A DNA stretch of 5,893 bases from JBFWNZ01 sp050250795 (GCA_050250795.1 JBFWNZ010000255.1:1-5893); one strand, 5' to 3'. Shown: positions 1-5,893, counted from the stretch's first letter. Numbers and translations: made by a program. The notes: a model not told the origin generated them from the sequence alone.

Positions 1-747
1 CAATCGCTCGGCCTCGTGCTGCACGAACTGGCCACAAACGCCGCGAAATACGGTGCGCTGTCCGTCCCCGAGGGGCATCTGCACGTCGCCTGGACCATCC
101 GGCAGGGCGCGCCCCCCACCCTCGCGCTGGACTGGCGGGAAACCGACGGTCCCCCGGCATCGGTTCCGGAGCACCAGGGATTCGGCCTGCGCCTGATCGA
201 GCGCAGTCTGGACTACGACCTGGGCGGCAAGGCCCAACTGACCTTCGAGGCCCAAGGGCTCCACGCACAACTGACCCTGCCGCTGGATCCCGCGATCGCA
301 CGCAGCGGCTTTGCGCCCCCACCCGCCGCGGTCGCATCGCCTCCCCCCGGCACGGGGCTGGCGGACCGGGACCTGGCCGGTCTCGGCGTTCTCGTGGTCG
401 AGGACGAGGCCCTGGTCGCCCTCGATGTCGCAGCCGCCCTGCGCGGCGCCGGCTGCGCCGTGGTCGGGCCTGTCGGGCGCCTCGAAGCCGCCCTCAAGCT
501 CGCCGGCGAAGAAGCGCTCGACGCTGCCGTGCTGGACGTGAACCTTGGGGGACCGATGGTCTTTCCGGTCGCAGAAGCCCTGCGTGCGCGGGGAATCCCG
601 TTCGTCTTCCTGACCGGCTACGAGGAAGGGTTCCTGCCGCCGGCCCTGCGCGGCGAGCGGCGGGTCGCCAAGCCGCTCCGCCCGACCGAGTTGCTCTCCG
701 CCCTTGCCCAGGCCGTCGCCGCCACGGAACGCGCCAAGGCGTCCTGA
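1..747 (+). CDS. HWE-family hybrid histidine kinase, C-terminal part (ATPase + receiver), 5'-truncated by window
   Basis: The reading frame is open from base 1, so this is the 3' part (248 codons) of a longer gene whose sensor and phospho-histidine regions lie off the left edge. Numbering from the window edge, residues 8-21 read HELATNAAKYGALS, the N-box of the HWE kinase family. W45-x-E47 and D49-G-P-P follow, then G60-F-G62 before an LIE helix, completing a HATPase_c ATP-binding fold that ends near residue 95. A Pro/Ala-rich linker (about 103-118) leads to a receiver domain (about 127-240) with acidic pocket E134/D135/E136, phospho-acceptor D179, T205 and K224, all intact. The protein should autophosphorylate and pass phosphate to its own or another receiver. 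The sensed signal cannot be read here. HWE kinases in alphaproteobacteria serve light, stress and other responses. It is probably cytoplasmic in this part. The next gene starts 96 bp downstream. Confidence 0.93.
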   Translation, partial: QSLGLVLHELATNAAKYGALSVPEGHLHVAWTIRQGAPPTLALDWRETDGPPASVPEHQGFGLRLIERSLDYDLGGKAQLTFEAQGLHAQLTLPLDPAIARSGFAPPPAAVASPPPGTGLADRDLAGLGVLVVEDEALVALDVAAALRGAGCAVVGPVGRLEAALKLAGEEALDAAVLDVNLGGPMVFPVAEALRARGIPFVFLTGYEEGFLPPALRGERRVAKPLRPTELLSALAQAVAATERAKAS

Positions 748-785
748 ACCGCAAGCGCATCGGAGGCGCACGGCGGGGCGTCGCA

Positions 786-802
786 GGCCCTGCCGAAGGG
801 CC
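786..802 (+). other. Small inverted repeat after the kinase gene, weak terminator-like hairpin
   Basis: GGCCCT (786-791) and AGGGCC (797-802) are perfect reverse complements around a 5-nt loop. The hairpin starts 39 bp after the kinase stop codon. No T-run follows, so it is not a classical intrinsic terminator. It could slow polymerase or protect the 3' end of the transcript, or be a chance palindrome in GC-rich DNA. Confidence 0.3.
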
Positions 803-804
803 GC

Positions 805-832
805 TTGCCAACCCAACCGGCACGGCTAGAGT
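805..832 (+). promoter_or_regulatory. Possible housekeeping-sigma promoter for the acyltransferase gene
   Basis: TTGCCA at 805-810 resembles a -35 box. GCTAGAGT at 825-832 resembles the alphaproteobacterial -10 pattern GCTANAWC, about 14 nt further on. Transcription would then begin near 838-840, only a few bases before the ATG at 844, giving an almost leaderless mRNA and cutting off the candidate ribosome site at 836-839. These two readings conflict, so the call is weak. Confidence 0.25.
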
Positions 833-835
833 GGT

Positions 836-839
836 GGAG
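836..839 (+). promoter_or_regulatory. Ribosome binding site supporting the ATG at 844
   Basis: GGAG lies 4 nt before ATG 844. The spacing is short but usable. It favours this ATG over the in-frame TTG at 805, which would add 13 unconserved-looking residues and overlap the possible promoter. Confidence 0.45.
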
Positions 840-843
840 ACTC

Positions 844-2019
844 ATGCCCGACGATCGCGACGCCATCGCCCTGCGGATCGAGGAACGGATCGCCGATATT
901 CCGGCGGCCGAATGGGATTCCTGTGCCGCGCAGGATGCGGCCGATGCCAATCCCTTCGTGTCGCACGCCTTCCTGTCGGCGCTGGAAGAGAGCGGCTCGG
1001 TCGGCCGCGAGGCGGGATGGCTGCCGCATCACCTGGCGCTGGACGGGCCGGACGGGAAACTGGCGGCCGCGGTGCCGCTCTACATCAAGAGCCACAGCCA
1101 GGGCGAATACGTGTTCGACTGGGGCTGGGCCGACGCCTATGAGCGGGCCGGCGGCCGCTATTATCCGAAGCTTCAGGCGGCCGTGCCGTTCACGCCGGTC
1201 ACGGGGCCGCGCCTGCTCGTCCGGCCGGGGCCGGAGCGCGACCGGCTGCGCGCAGCGCTGGCGGCCGGGCTGGTCGAGGCCGTGAAGCGGTATGAGGTGT
1301 CCTCGGCGCATGTCACCTTCGCCCGCGAGGACGAGGCGCGGTTCCTGGCCGAGCGCGGCTTCCTGCTGCGCATCGACCACCAGTATCACTGGCACAATCG
1401 CGGCTATACCAGCTTCGACGACTTTCTGGGCGCGCTGAGCAGCCGCAAGCGCAAGATGATCCGCAAGGAGCGCGAGCAGGTGACGGCGGCGGGCGTCAGC
1501 TTCCGCGTTCTGGACGGCCGCGAGGCCGGACCGCGGGAGTGGGACGCCTTCTTCCGCTTCTATGTCGACACCTATGACCGGAAATGGGGCTATCCCTACC
1601 TGACCCGCGAATTCTTCGAGATCGCGGCGGCCACGATGCCGGACCGTATCGCGCTGGTGCTCGCCTATGCCGAGGGCCGGCCCATCGCCGGCGCCATCAA
1701 CTATGTCGGCGGGGACGGGCTGTTCGGGCGCAATTGGGGCGCGGTGGCGCAGTACAAGTTCCTGCATTTCGAGACCTGCTACTATCAGGCCATCGACTAT
1801 GCGATCCGGCGCGGGCTGCGGCGCGTGGAGGCGGGCACGCGCGGCCCGCACAAGATTCAGCGCGGCTATGAGCCGGTGCCGACCTTCAGCGCCCATTGGA
1901 TCGCCGATCCGGGATTCCGCGACGCCGTCGCGCGTTTCCTGGAACGCGAACGCGCCGCCGAGGACCATGAACGCCGGCAGCTTGCCGATTTCCTTCCCTA
2001 CCGGCAGGAGAATGGCTGA
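844..2019 (+). CDS. FemAB-like / GNAT-superfamily acyltransferase (PF04339, COG3146 type)
   Basis: The gene encodes 391 residues. Several stretches fit the FemAB-like family formerly called DUF482: an N-terminal FVSHAFLSALEESGS (38-52), GEYVFDWGWADAYER (87-101), YYPKL then VPFTPVTGPRLL (107-125), a basic SSRKRKMIRKERE helix (199-211) typical of FemAB-like proteins, and a C-terminal block with GRNWGA (295-300), a helix containing HFETCYYQAIDYAI (308-321) and EAGTRGPHKIQRGYEP (329-344). The length matches the family. I see no signal peptide or membrane segment, so it is probably cytoplasmic. FemAB relatives transfer aminoacyl or acyl groups, some onto peptidoglycan precursors. The substrate of this subfamily is not known to me, and the 'peptidoglycan' label sometimes used rests on homology. 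ATG 844 was chosen for its GGAG and because the recognisable domain starts soon after. Codon use matches its neighbours. Confidence 0.88.
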   Translation: MPDDRDAIALRIEERIADIPAAEWDSCAAQDAADANPFVSHAFLSALEESGSVGREAGWLPHHLALDGPDGKLAAAVPLYIKSHSQGEYVFDWGWADAYERAGGRYYPKLQAAVPFTPVTGPRLLVRPGPERDRLRAALAAGLVEAVKRYEVSSAHVTFAREDEARFLAERGFLLRIDHQYHWHNRGYTSFDDFLGALSSRKRKMIRKEREQVTAAGVSFRVLDGREAGPREWDAFFRFYVDTYDRKWGYPYLTREFFEIAAATMPDRIALVLAYAEGRPIAGAINYVGGDGLFGRNWGAVAQYKFLHFETCYYQAIDYAIRRGLRRVEAGTRGPHKIQRGYEPVPTFSAHWIADPGFRDAVARFLERERAAEDHERRQLADFLPYRQENG

Positions 2020-2027
2020 CTCGGCCT

Positions 2028-2046
2028 TGCCCGCGCCGCGCGGGCA
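2028..2046 (+). terminator. GC-rich hairpin just after the acyltransferase stop, possible terminator without T-run
   Basis: TGCCCGCG (2028-2035) pairs perfectly with CGCGGGCA (2039-2046) around a 3-nt loop, an 8-bp stem starting 9 bp after the stop at 2017-2019. No T-tract follows (CGGTAGTTGG), so a true intrinsic terminator is uncertain. Its position right after the stop suggests termination, attenuation or 3'-end protection before the diguanylate cyclase gene. Confidence 0.45.
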
Positions 2047-2100
2047 CGGTAGTTGGAGGGGCGCTTTCGCGGGGGAAGCCGGACGCAGATGCAGAATGGC

Positions 2101-2105
2101 GGGAG
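2101..2105 (+). promoter_or_regulatory. Shine-Dalgarno sequence that decides the GTG start at 2113
   Basis: GGGAG lies 7 nt before GTG 2113, an optimal spacing. The competing in-frame ATG at 2089 has only a G-rich stretch (2071-2076) about 12 nt away, and the TTG at 2053 is further upstream. The receiver fold begins directly after GTG 2113 (MTTRTVLILDDD), which also supports this start. Confidence 0.65.
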
Positions 2106-2112
2106 TGCCCTC

Positions 2113-3363
2113 GTGACCACACGCACGGTGCTGATCCTGGACGACGACACGGCGACGGGCGATCTCGACCGCCAGCTCGACCAGTTCGGTTACGCGGTCC
2201 GGCGCGTGGCGACGCCCGAGGCCATGACGTCCGCCAATGGCGATGCGGCCGCCGTACTGGTTCGGATCGCCGGAACGGGTCCCGCGGCCACGGCCGCCAT
2301 CGCGGCCATGGCGGCACCGGATGCCCCCGGACCGCAGGTTCCGCCGTTGATCGTGCTGTGCGACGACTTCGACCTGGCGCCGCGGCTTGCCGCGGTGCGG
2401 GCGGGGGCCGCCGCCTATCTCGGCCGGGATGCCGATGCGCTGGCACTGGTCGACACACTGGAACGGCTCTGCGGCAGCGCCGAGGAAGAACCCTTCCGGG
2501 TCATGGTCGTGGACGACGACCCGCGCATCTCGCGCTATTACCGCGCCGTCCTGGAAACTGCCGGCATCGAGGCGCTGACCGTCACCGAGCCGATGCAAGC
2601 CCTGCGCGCGCTGTCCGAGTTCCGGCCGGAACTCGTGCTGATGGACCTGTACATGCCGGACTGTGCCGGCCGCGAACTGGCCGCCGCGATCCGGCAGGAG
2701 CCGGCCTTCGATTCCATCCCCATCGTCTTTCTTTCGGCCGAGGACGATCCGGTCAAGCAGCTTGCCGTGATGACCATCGGCGGCGACGACTTCCTGACCA
2801 AGCCGATCCAGCCGGACCACCTGATCTCGGCGATCCAGACCCGCGCGCGCCGGTTCCGCGCCCTGCGCTCGACGATGCAGCGCGACAGCCTGACAGGGCT
2901 GTTGAACCACACGGCGACGAAGGAGCAGCTCGGCATCGAACTGTCGCGGGCGCGCCGCTCGCATGGCCCGCTGTCCTTCGCGCTCATCGATCTCGATCAT
3001 TTCAAGGCGGTCAACGACACCTATGGCCACCCCGCCGGCGACCGGGTGATCAAGACGCTGGCCAGCCTGCTGAAGCGGCGGCTGCGGCTGACCGATAGCG
3101 TCGGCCGCTATGGCGGCGAGGAGTTTGCGGTGGTCCTGGTCGGCACCGACGGCGCCAATGCCCTATCGGTGATGGACGGCGTGCGCGAGGCCTTTGCCGA
3201 TATCCGGCAGCAGCACGAGTCGGGCAGCTTCGCCGTCAGCTTCAGCTGCGGCCTCGCCACATTTCCGGCGCAGGACAGCGCCACGGCGATCACGGATGCC
3301 GCGGACAAGGCGCTCTATCGGGCCAAGAAAGACGGCCGGAACCGGATCGTGCTCGCAGGGTGA
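2113..3363 (+). CDS. PleD-like response regulator diguanylate cyclase (degenerate receiver - receiver - GGDEF)
   Basis: This 416-residue soluble protein should make cyclic-di-GMP from two GTP. Receiver 1 (about 4-118) keeps an acidic cluster D10-D12, but the phospho-acceptor position appears to be R51 (VLVRIAG), the Ser/Thr position is Cys (IVLCDD) and the Lys position is Arg (YLGRD), so it is probably not phosphorylated. Receiver 2 (about 130-250) is intact: D134-D136, D178 in LMDLYMP, S208 and K230 in TKP. The GGDEF domain (about 257-416) has DSLTG, D293 (metal), N301 and D310 (base binding) and catalytic GGEEF at 334-338. An RxxD inhibitory site, R325-D328, sits five residues before GGEEF, as in PleD, so product inhibition is likely. 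Phosphorylation of D178 probably drives dimerisation and activation. In Caulobacter PleD it is the first receiver that is phosphorylated, so the order is reversed here. No membrane segment is visible. The cognate kinase is unknown; the hybrid kinase upstream is a candidate. Confidence 0.93.
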   Translation: MTTRTVLILDDDTATGDLDRQLDQFGYAVRRVATPEAMTSANGDAAAVLVRIAGTGPAATAAIAAMAAPDAPGPQVPPLIVLCDDFDLAPRLAAVRAGAAAYLGRDADALALVDTLERLCGSAEEEPFRVMVVDDDPRISRYYRAVLETAGIEALTVTEPMQALRALSEFRPELVLMDLYMPDCAGRELAAAIRQEPAFDSIPIVFLSAEDDPVKQLAVMTIGGDDFLTKPIQPDHLISAIQTRARRFRALRSTMQRDSLTGLLNHTATKEQLGIELSRARRSHGPLSFALIDLDHFKAVNDTYGHPAGDRVIKTLASLLKRRLRLTDSVGRYGGEEFAVVLVGTDGANALSVMDGVREAFADIRQQHESGSFAVSFSCGLATFPAQDSATAITDAADKALYRAKKDGRNRIVLAG

Positions 3364-3423
3364 CGGCGATCACTTACGCATGATGCGGAGGACTGCACTA
3401 TCGGGCTGTGAGTGTCGCATCCC

Positions 3424-3427
3424 GAGG
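3424..3427 (+). promoter_or_regulatory. Ribosome binding site for the small ORF at 3435
   Basis: GAGG lies 7 nt before ATG 3435, good spacing for initiation. The in-frame GTG at 3408 is a poorer alternative, because its nearest GGAGG (3387-3391) is 16 nt away. Confidence 0.45.
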
Positions 3428-3434
3428 CCGTGCC

Positions 3435-3587
3435 ATGATCGAGACCCGTCGCACCCCTGCTTCGCCCCGTCAGCGCCGCCGCGCGCAGTCGCTGGACGGA
3501 ATCAGCATGACCCTCGCCTACTGCCTGTTCATGGGCATGTCGATGGCCACGGTGGGCGGCATCGCGGTCCTGTCGCTGGCGCTGTAA
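3435..3587 (+). CDS. Candidate small single-pass membrane protein (50 residues)
   Basis: I do not recognise this protein. It begins MIETRRTPASPRQRRRAQ, a strongly basic N-terminus, and ends in one hydrophobic segment from about residue 24 to 50 (MTLAYCLFMGMSMATVGGIA then VLSLAL), rich in Met, Gly and small residues, stopping at TAA. The pattern suggests a single membrane helix with the basic end in the cytoplasm. Support for coding: a GAGG sequence at good spacing, and about 45 of 50 sense codons ending in G or C, like the flanking genes. Against: it is short, has no known homologue to me, and GC-rich DNA gives high third-position GC easily. It starts 71 bp after the diguanylate cyclase stop, so it may share that transcript, and ends 10 bp from the convergent clpA stop. 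It could act as a small membrane regulator, but no function is shown. Confidence 0.5.
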   Translation: MIETRRTPASPRQRRRAQSLDGISMTLAYCLFMGMSMATVGGIAVLSLAL

Positions 3588-3607
3588 CGCCCGGCGGTCA
3601 GCCGGCG
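3588..3607. terminator. Possible bidirectional hairpin between convergent 3' ends
   Basis: CGCCCGGC (3588-3595) pairs with GCCGGCG (3601-3607) with one bulged C around a 5-nt loop. It fills the 10-bp gap between the small ORF's TAA and the clpA stop, and the clpA stop codon (3598-3600) lies in the loop. No T-run follows on either strand, so intrinsic termination is unproven. It is the best terminator candidate for either transcript at this junction. Confidence 0.3.
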
Positions 3608-5893
3608 AGTTCCGGCACCTTCGGCTTCGCCTGTCCGGCCGACCCGTCGGCCGGCCGATAGCGGAACACCAGAGTCCCGTCCTCCAGATCGACCACCGCC
3701 GTCCCGCCCTTCGACAGCTTGCCGAACAGCAGTTCCTCGGCCAGCGGCTGCTTCACATGCTGCTGGATGACGCGGGCGAGCGGCCGGGCGCCGAAACTGC
3801 GGTCGTAGCCCTTGTCGGCAAGCCAGTCGCGCGCGGCGGCCGTCAGCTCGATGGTCACGTTCCGGTCGGCCAGCTGCTCTTCCAGCTGCATGACGAACTT
3901 GTCGACGACCTTGTGGATCACCTCGGGCGACAGGTTCGAGAAGGCGATGACCGCATCCAGGCGGTTCCGGAATTCCGGTGTGAACAGACGGTTGATCGCT
4001 TCCTGATCCTCGCCGGACCGCTCCTCGCGGCCGAAGCCCATGACCGGCTTGGCAAGGTCGGCCGCGCCAGCGTTGGTGGTCATGATCAGGATGACGTTGC
4101 GGAAATCGACCGTCTTGCCGTTGTGGTCGGTCAGGCGTCCGTAATCCATGACCTGCAGCAGGACGTTGAACACGTCCGGATGCGCCTTCTCGATCTCGTC
4201 CAGCAGCAGCACGCAATGCGGATGCTGGTCGACAGCGTCGGTCATCATGCCGCCCTGGTCGAAGCCGACATAGCCCGGCGGCGCACCGATCAGGCGCGAG
4301 ATGCTGTGCCGCTCCATGTATTCGGACATGTCGAAGCGCACCATCTCGATCCCCAGCGTGCGGGCAAGCTGGCGCGCGACCTCGGTCTTGCCAACGCCGG
4401 TCGGGCCGGAGAACAGATAGCAGCCGATGGGCTTCTCCGGCTCGCGCAACCCGGCGCGCGACAGCTTGATCGCGCTGGACAGCGCCGCGATGGCGGAATC
4501 CTGGCCGAACACCGCCATCTTCAGGTCCCGCTCCAGCGTCTTGAGCGCGGCCTTGTCGTCCTTGGAGACCTGCTTGGGTGGGATGCGCGCGATCTTGGCG
4601 ATCACCCGCTCGACGTCGCGCACGCTGATCGTCTTCTTGCGCCGGGCTTCCGGCACCAGCATCTGCGAGGCCCCGACCTCGTCGATCACGTCGATGGCCT
4701 TGTCCGGCAACTTGCGGTCGTTGATGTAGCGCGAGGACAATTCGACCGCCGTGCGGATCGCGTCGGCCGTGTAGCGCACCTTGTGGTGCTTCTCGTAATA
4801 GGGCTTGAGGCCGTTCAGAATCTTGACCGTGTCCTCGACCGAGGGCTCGTTCACGTCGATCTTCTGGAACCGGCGCACCAGCGCCCGGTCCTTCTCGAAG
4901 TGATTCCGGTATTCCTTATAGGTCGTGGAGCCCATGCAGCGCAGCGAGCCGCTCTGCAAGGCGGGCTTCAGCAGATTGGATGCATCCATCGCGCCGCCGC
5001 TGGTGGCGCCCGCACCGATCACCGTGTGAATCTCGTCGATGAACAGAATCGCGCCCGGCGTCTCCTCAAGCTCCTTGATGACCGCCTTCAGCCGCTCCTC
5101 GAAATCGCCGCGATAGCGGGTGCCGGCCAGCAGGGCGCCCATGTCGAGCGAGAAGATGGTGGCGTCCGCCAGCACCTCGGGCACGTCGCCCTCGACGATG
5201 CGCTTGGCAAGGCCCTCGGCGATGGCGGTCTTGCCCACGCCGGGATCGCCGACATAGAGCGGGTTGTTCTTGGTCCGCCGGCACAGAATCTGAATCGTGC
5301 GGTCGATCTCGTCCCCGCGGCCGATCAGCGGATCGATGCGGCCGTCCTTCGCCTTGCGGTTCAGATCGACGCAATAGGCGTCGAGCGCCTCATGCCCCTT
5401 CTTGTTGACCTTCTCCTCGGCCGTATCCTCATCCGCGCCGCTCACCGTCTGCGCCTCGCTGAAGCCGGGAACCTTGGCCACGCCGTGGCTGATATAGTTC
5501 ACGGCGTCGAAGCGCGTCATGTCCTGCTCCTGCAGGTAGTACACGGCATGGCTCTCGCGCTCGGAGAACATCGCCACCAGCACGTTCGCGCCGGTCACTT
5601 CCTCGCGCCCCGAGGACTGAACATGGATCGCCGCGCGCTGGAGAACCCGCTGGAAGCCCGCCGTGGGCTTCGGATCCTCGATGGATTCCGTCAGCAGAAG
5701 TTCCAGTTCGTTATCCAGATAGTCGGTGACGTCGCGGCGCAGCCGGTCGATATCGACCCCGCAGGCACGCAGTACCGCGACCGCATCCTGGTCCTCGGTC
5801 AGGGCCAGCAGCAGGTGCTCCAGGGTCGCGTATTCATGCCGCCGCTCCGAGGCATAGGCCAGGGCGCGGTGGAGGGATTGTTCGAGATTCCGG
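3598..5893 (-). CDS. clpA: ATP-dependent Clp protease ATP-binding subunit ClpA (start just beyond window)
   Basis: ClpA is the hexameric AAA+ unfoldase that feeds substrates into ClpP; adaptor ClpS delivers N-degron substrates to its N-domain. The frame stays open to the right edge, giving 764 residues. The first visible residues (RNLEQSLHRALAYASERRHE) align near residue 4 of E. coli ClpA (758 aa), so only about three to six residues are missing. Numbered from the edge: Clp_N domain about 1-140; first AAA+ with Walker A GDPGVGKT (215-222) and Walker B LFIDE (283-287); second AAA+ with Walker A GPTGVGKT (496-503), Walker B LLLDE (562-566) and sensor-2 GAR (701-703). MGF at 618-620 lies where the ClpP-binding IGF/IGL loop sits, which separates ClpA from ClpB. 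All catalytic motifs are intact. The C-terminal tail is short and Pro/Lys-containing. The gene converges on the plus-strand genes. Its promoter, and probably clpS, lie outside the window. Confidence 0.97.
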   Translation of the reverse strand, partial: RNLEQSLHRALAYASERRHEYATLEHLLLALTEDQDAVAVLRACGVDIDRLRRDVTDYLDNELELLLTESIEDPKPTAGFQRVLQRAAIHVQSSGREEVTGANVLVAMFSERESHAVYYLQEQDMTRFDAVNYISHGVAKVPGFSEAQTVSGADEDTAEEKVNKKGHEALDAYCVDLNRKAKDGRIDPLIGRGDEIDRTIQILCRRTKNNPLYVGDPGVGKTAIAEGLAKRIVEGDVPEVLADATIFSLDMGALLAGTRYRGDFEERLKAVIKELEETPGAILFIDEIHTVIGAGATSGGAMDASNLLKPALQSGSLRCMGSTTYKEYRNHFEKDRALVRRFQKIDVNEPSVEDTVKILNGLKPYYEKHHKVRYTADAIRTAVELSSRYINDRKLPDKAIDVIDEVGASQMLVPEARRKKTISVRDVERVIAKIARIPPKQVSKDDKAALKTLERDLKMAVFGQDSAIAALSSAIKLSRAGLREPEKPIGCYLFSGPTGVGKTEVARQLARTLGIEMVRFDMSEYMERHSISRLIGAPPGYVGFDQGGMMTDAVDQHPHCVLLLDEIEKAHPDVFNVLLQVMDYGRLTDHNGKTVDFRNVILIMTTNAGAADLAKPVMGFGREERSGEDQEAINRLFTPEFRNRLDAVIAFSNLSPEVIHKVVDKFVMQLEEQLADRNVTIELTAAARDWLADKGYDRSFGARPLARVIQQHVKQPLAEELLFGKLSKGGTAVVDLEDGTLVFRYRPADGSAGQAKPKVPELAG
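3635..3654. repeat. Near-perfect palindrome inside the clpA 3' coding end
   Basis: CCGGCCGA (3635-3642) and TCGGCCGG (3647-3654) form an 8-bp stem around a 4-nt loop CCCG. It encodes part of the variable C-terminal tail of ClpA (around PADGSAG), where sequence constraint is low. It could fold in RNA from either strand, but may be only a by-product of GC-rich codons. Confidence 0.35.

Noticed and set aside
213..497. Minus-strand open frame across the kinase ATPase/receiver junction
   Set aside because: It is composed largely of Arg, Ala, Ser and Thr, typical of antisense GC-rich DNA. The plus-strand frame has full kinase and receiver motifs.
2012..2116. ATG overlapping the acyltransferase stop, opening a 34-codon frame
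   Set aside because: There is no good ribosome site, the frame ends overlapping the cyclase start, and its translation is Arg/Gly-rich with no recognisable pattern.
826..3030. A 734-codon open frame on the minus strand covering the acyltransferase and much of the cyclase
   Set aside because: Its codons are exact reverse complements of the sense codons of both genes, which share one frame. It stays open only because TTA, CTA and TCA codons are rare in this GC-rich genome. The translation is Arg/Gly-rich without recognisable domains, while the sense proteins have clear conserved motifs.
3374..3402. Possible promoter before the small ORF (TTACGC ... ACTATC)
   Set aside because: Matches to either box are poor, no better than expected by chance. 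Transcription from the cyclase gene is a simpler source.
3518..4216. A 232-codon minus-strand open frame at the clpA 3' end
   Set aside because: It is in a different frame within the well-conserved clpA coding sequence, and its Arg/Gly-rich translation resembles no family.
5066..5374. A 102-codon minus-strand open frame inside clpA
   Set aside because: It is an out-of-frame shadow of the first AAA+ domain of ClpA.
5596..5598. GTG as a start codon for clpA
   Set aside because: The frame continues upstream to the window edge with about 98 more residues that match the ClpA N-terminal Clp_N domain, so this GTG is an internal valine codon.
1..5893. tRNA, rRNA, CRISPR, insertion sequence, prophage or defence island
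   Set aside because: Nearly all bases are explained by five coding regions. No direct-repeat arrays, transposase motifs or RNA gene signatures were seen, and codon use does not shift along the window.

Overview
This window is GC-rich, densely coding DNA. Its genes strongly prefer G or C at third codon positions and nearly avoid TTA, CTA and TCA codons. The gene families point to an alphaproteobacterium, probably near Rhodospirillales: an HWE-type sensor kinase with a C-terminal receiver, a PleD-like receiver/GGDEF protein, a FemAB-like acyltransferase of the PF04339/COG3146 type, and an alphaproteobacterial-style ClpA. The class is well supported. The order is inferred from memory of these families, and no genus can be named.

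Layout from left to right. Bases 1-747 (+) hold the C-terminal part of a hybrid HWE histidine kinase whose N-terminus lies off the left edge. A 96-bp gap follows, with a small hairpin and a possible promoter. A complete FemAB-like acyltransferase lies at 844-2019 (+). A 93-bp gap holds a strong GC-rich hairpin. A complete diguanylate cyclase with two receiver domains lies at 2113-3363 (+); its GTG start is set by a good Shine-Dalgarno sequence. At 3435-3587 (+) there is a candidate 50-residue membrane protein. On the other strand, 3598-5893 (-) encodes ClpA, complete except for about its first three to six residues. The last plus-strand stop and the clpA stop are only 10 bp apart, so transcription from the two sides converges there.

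Function. The left half is signal transduction: a phosphorelay-type kinase and a cyclic-di-GMP synthase that should be switched on by phosphorylation of its second receiver. A link between the two is plausible but not shown. The right half is protein quality control: ClpA is the unfoldase of the ClpAP protease, and clpS commonly sits just upstream of clpA in this class, which here would be beyond the right edge.

I found no mobile element, tRNA, rRNA, CRISPR array, toxin/antitoxin pair or defence system, and no evidence for an unknown multi-gene system. The points most worth checking are the reversed receiver arrangement of the diguanylate cyclase (degenerate first receiver, intact second) and the small membrane ORF squeezed between it and clpA.
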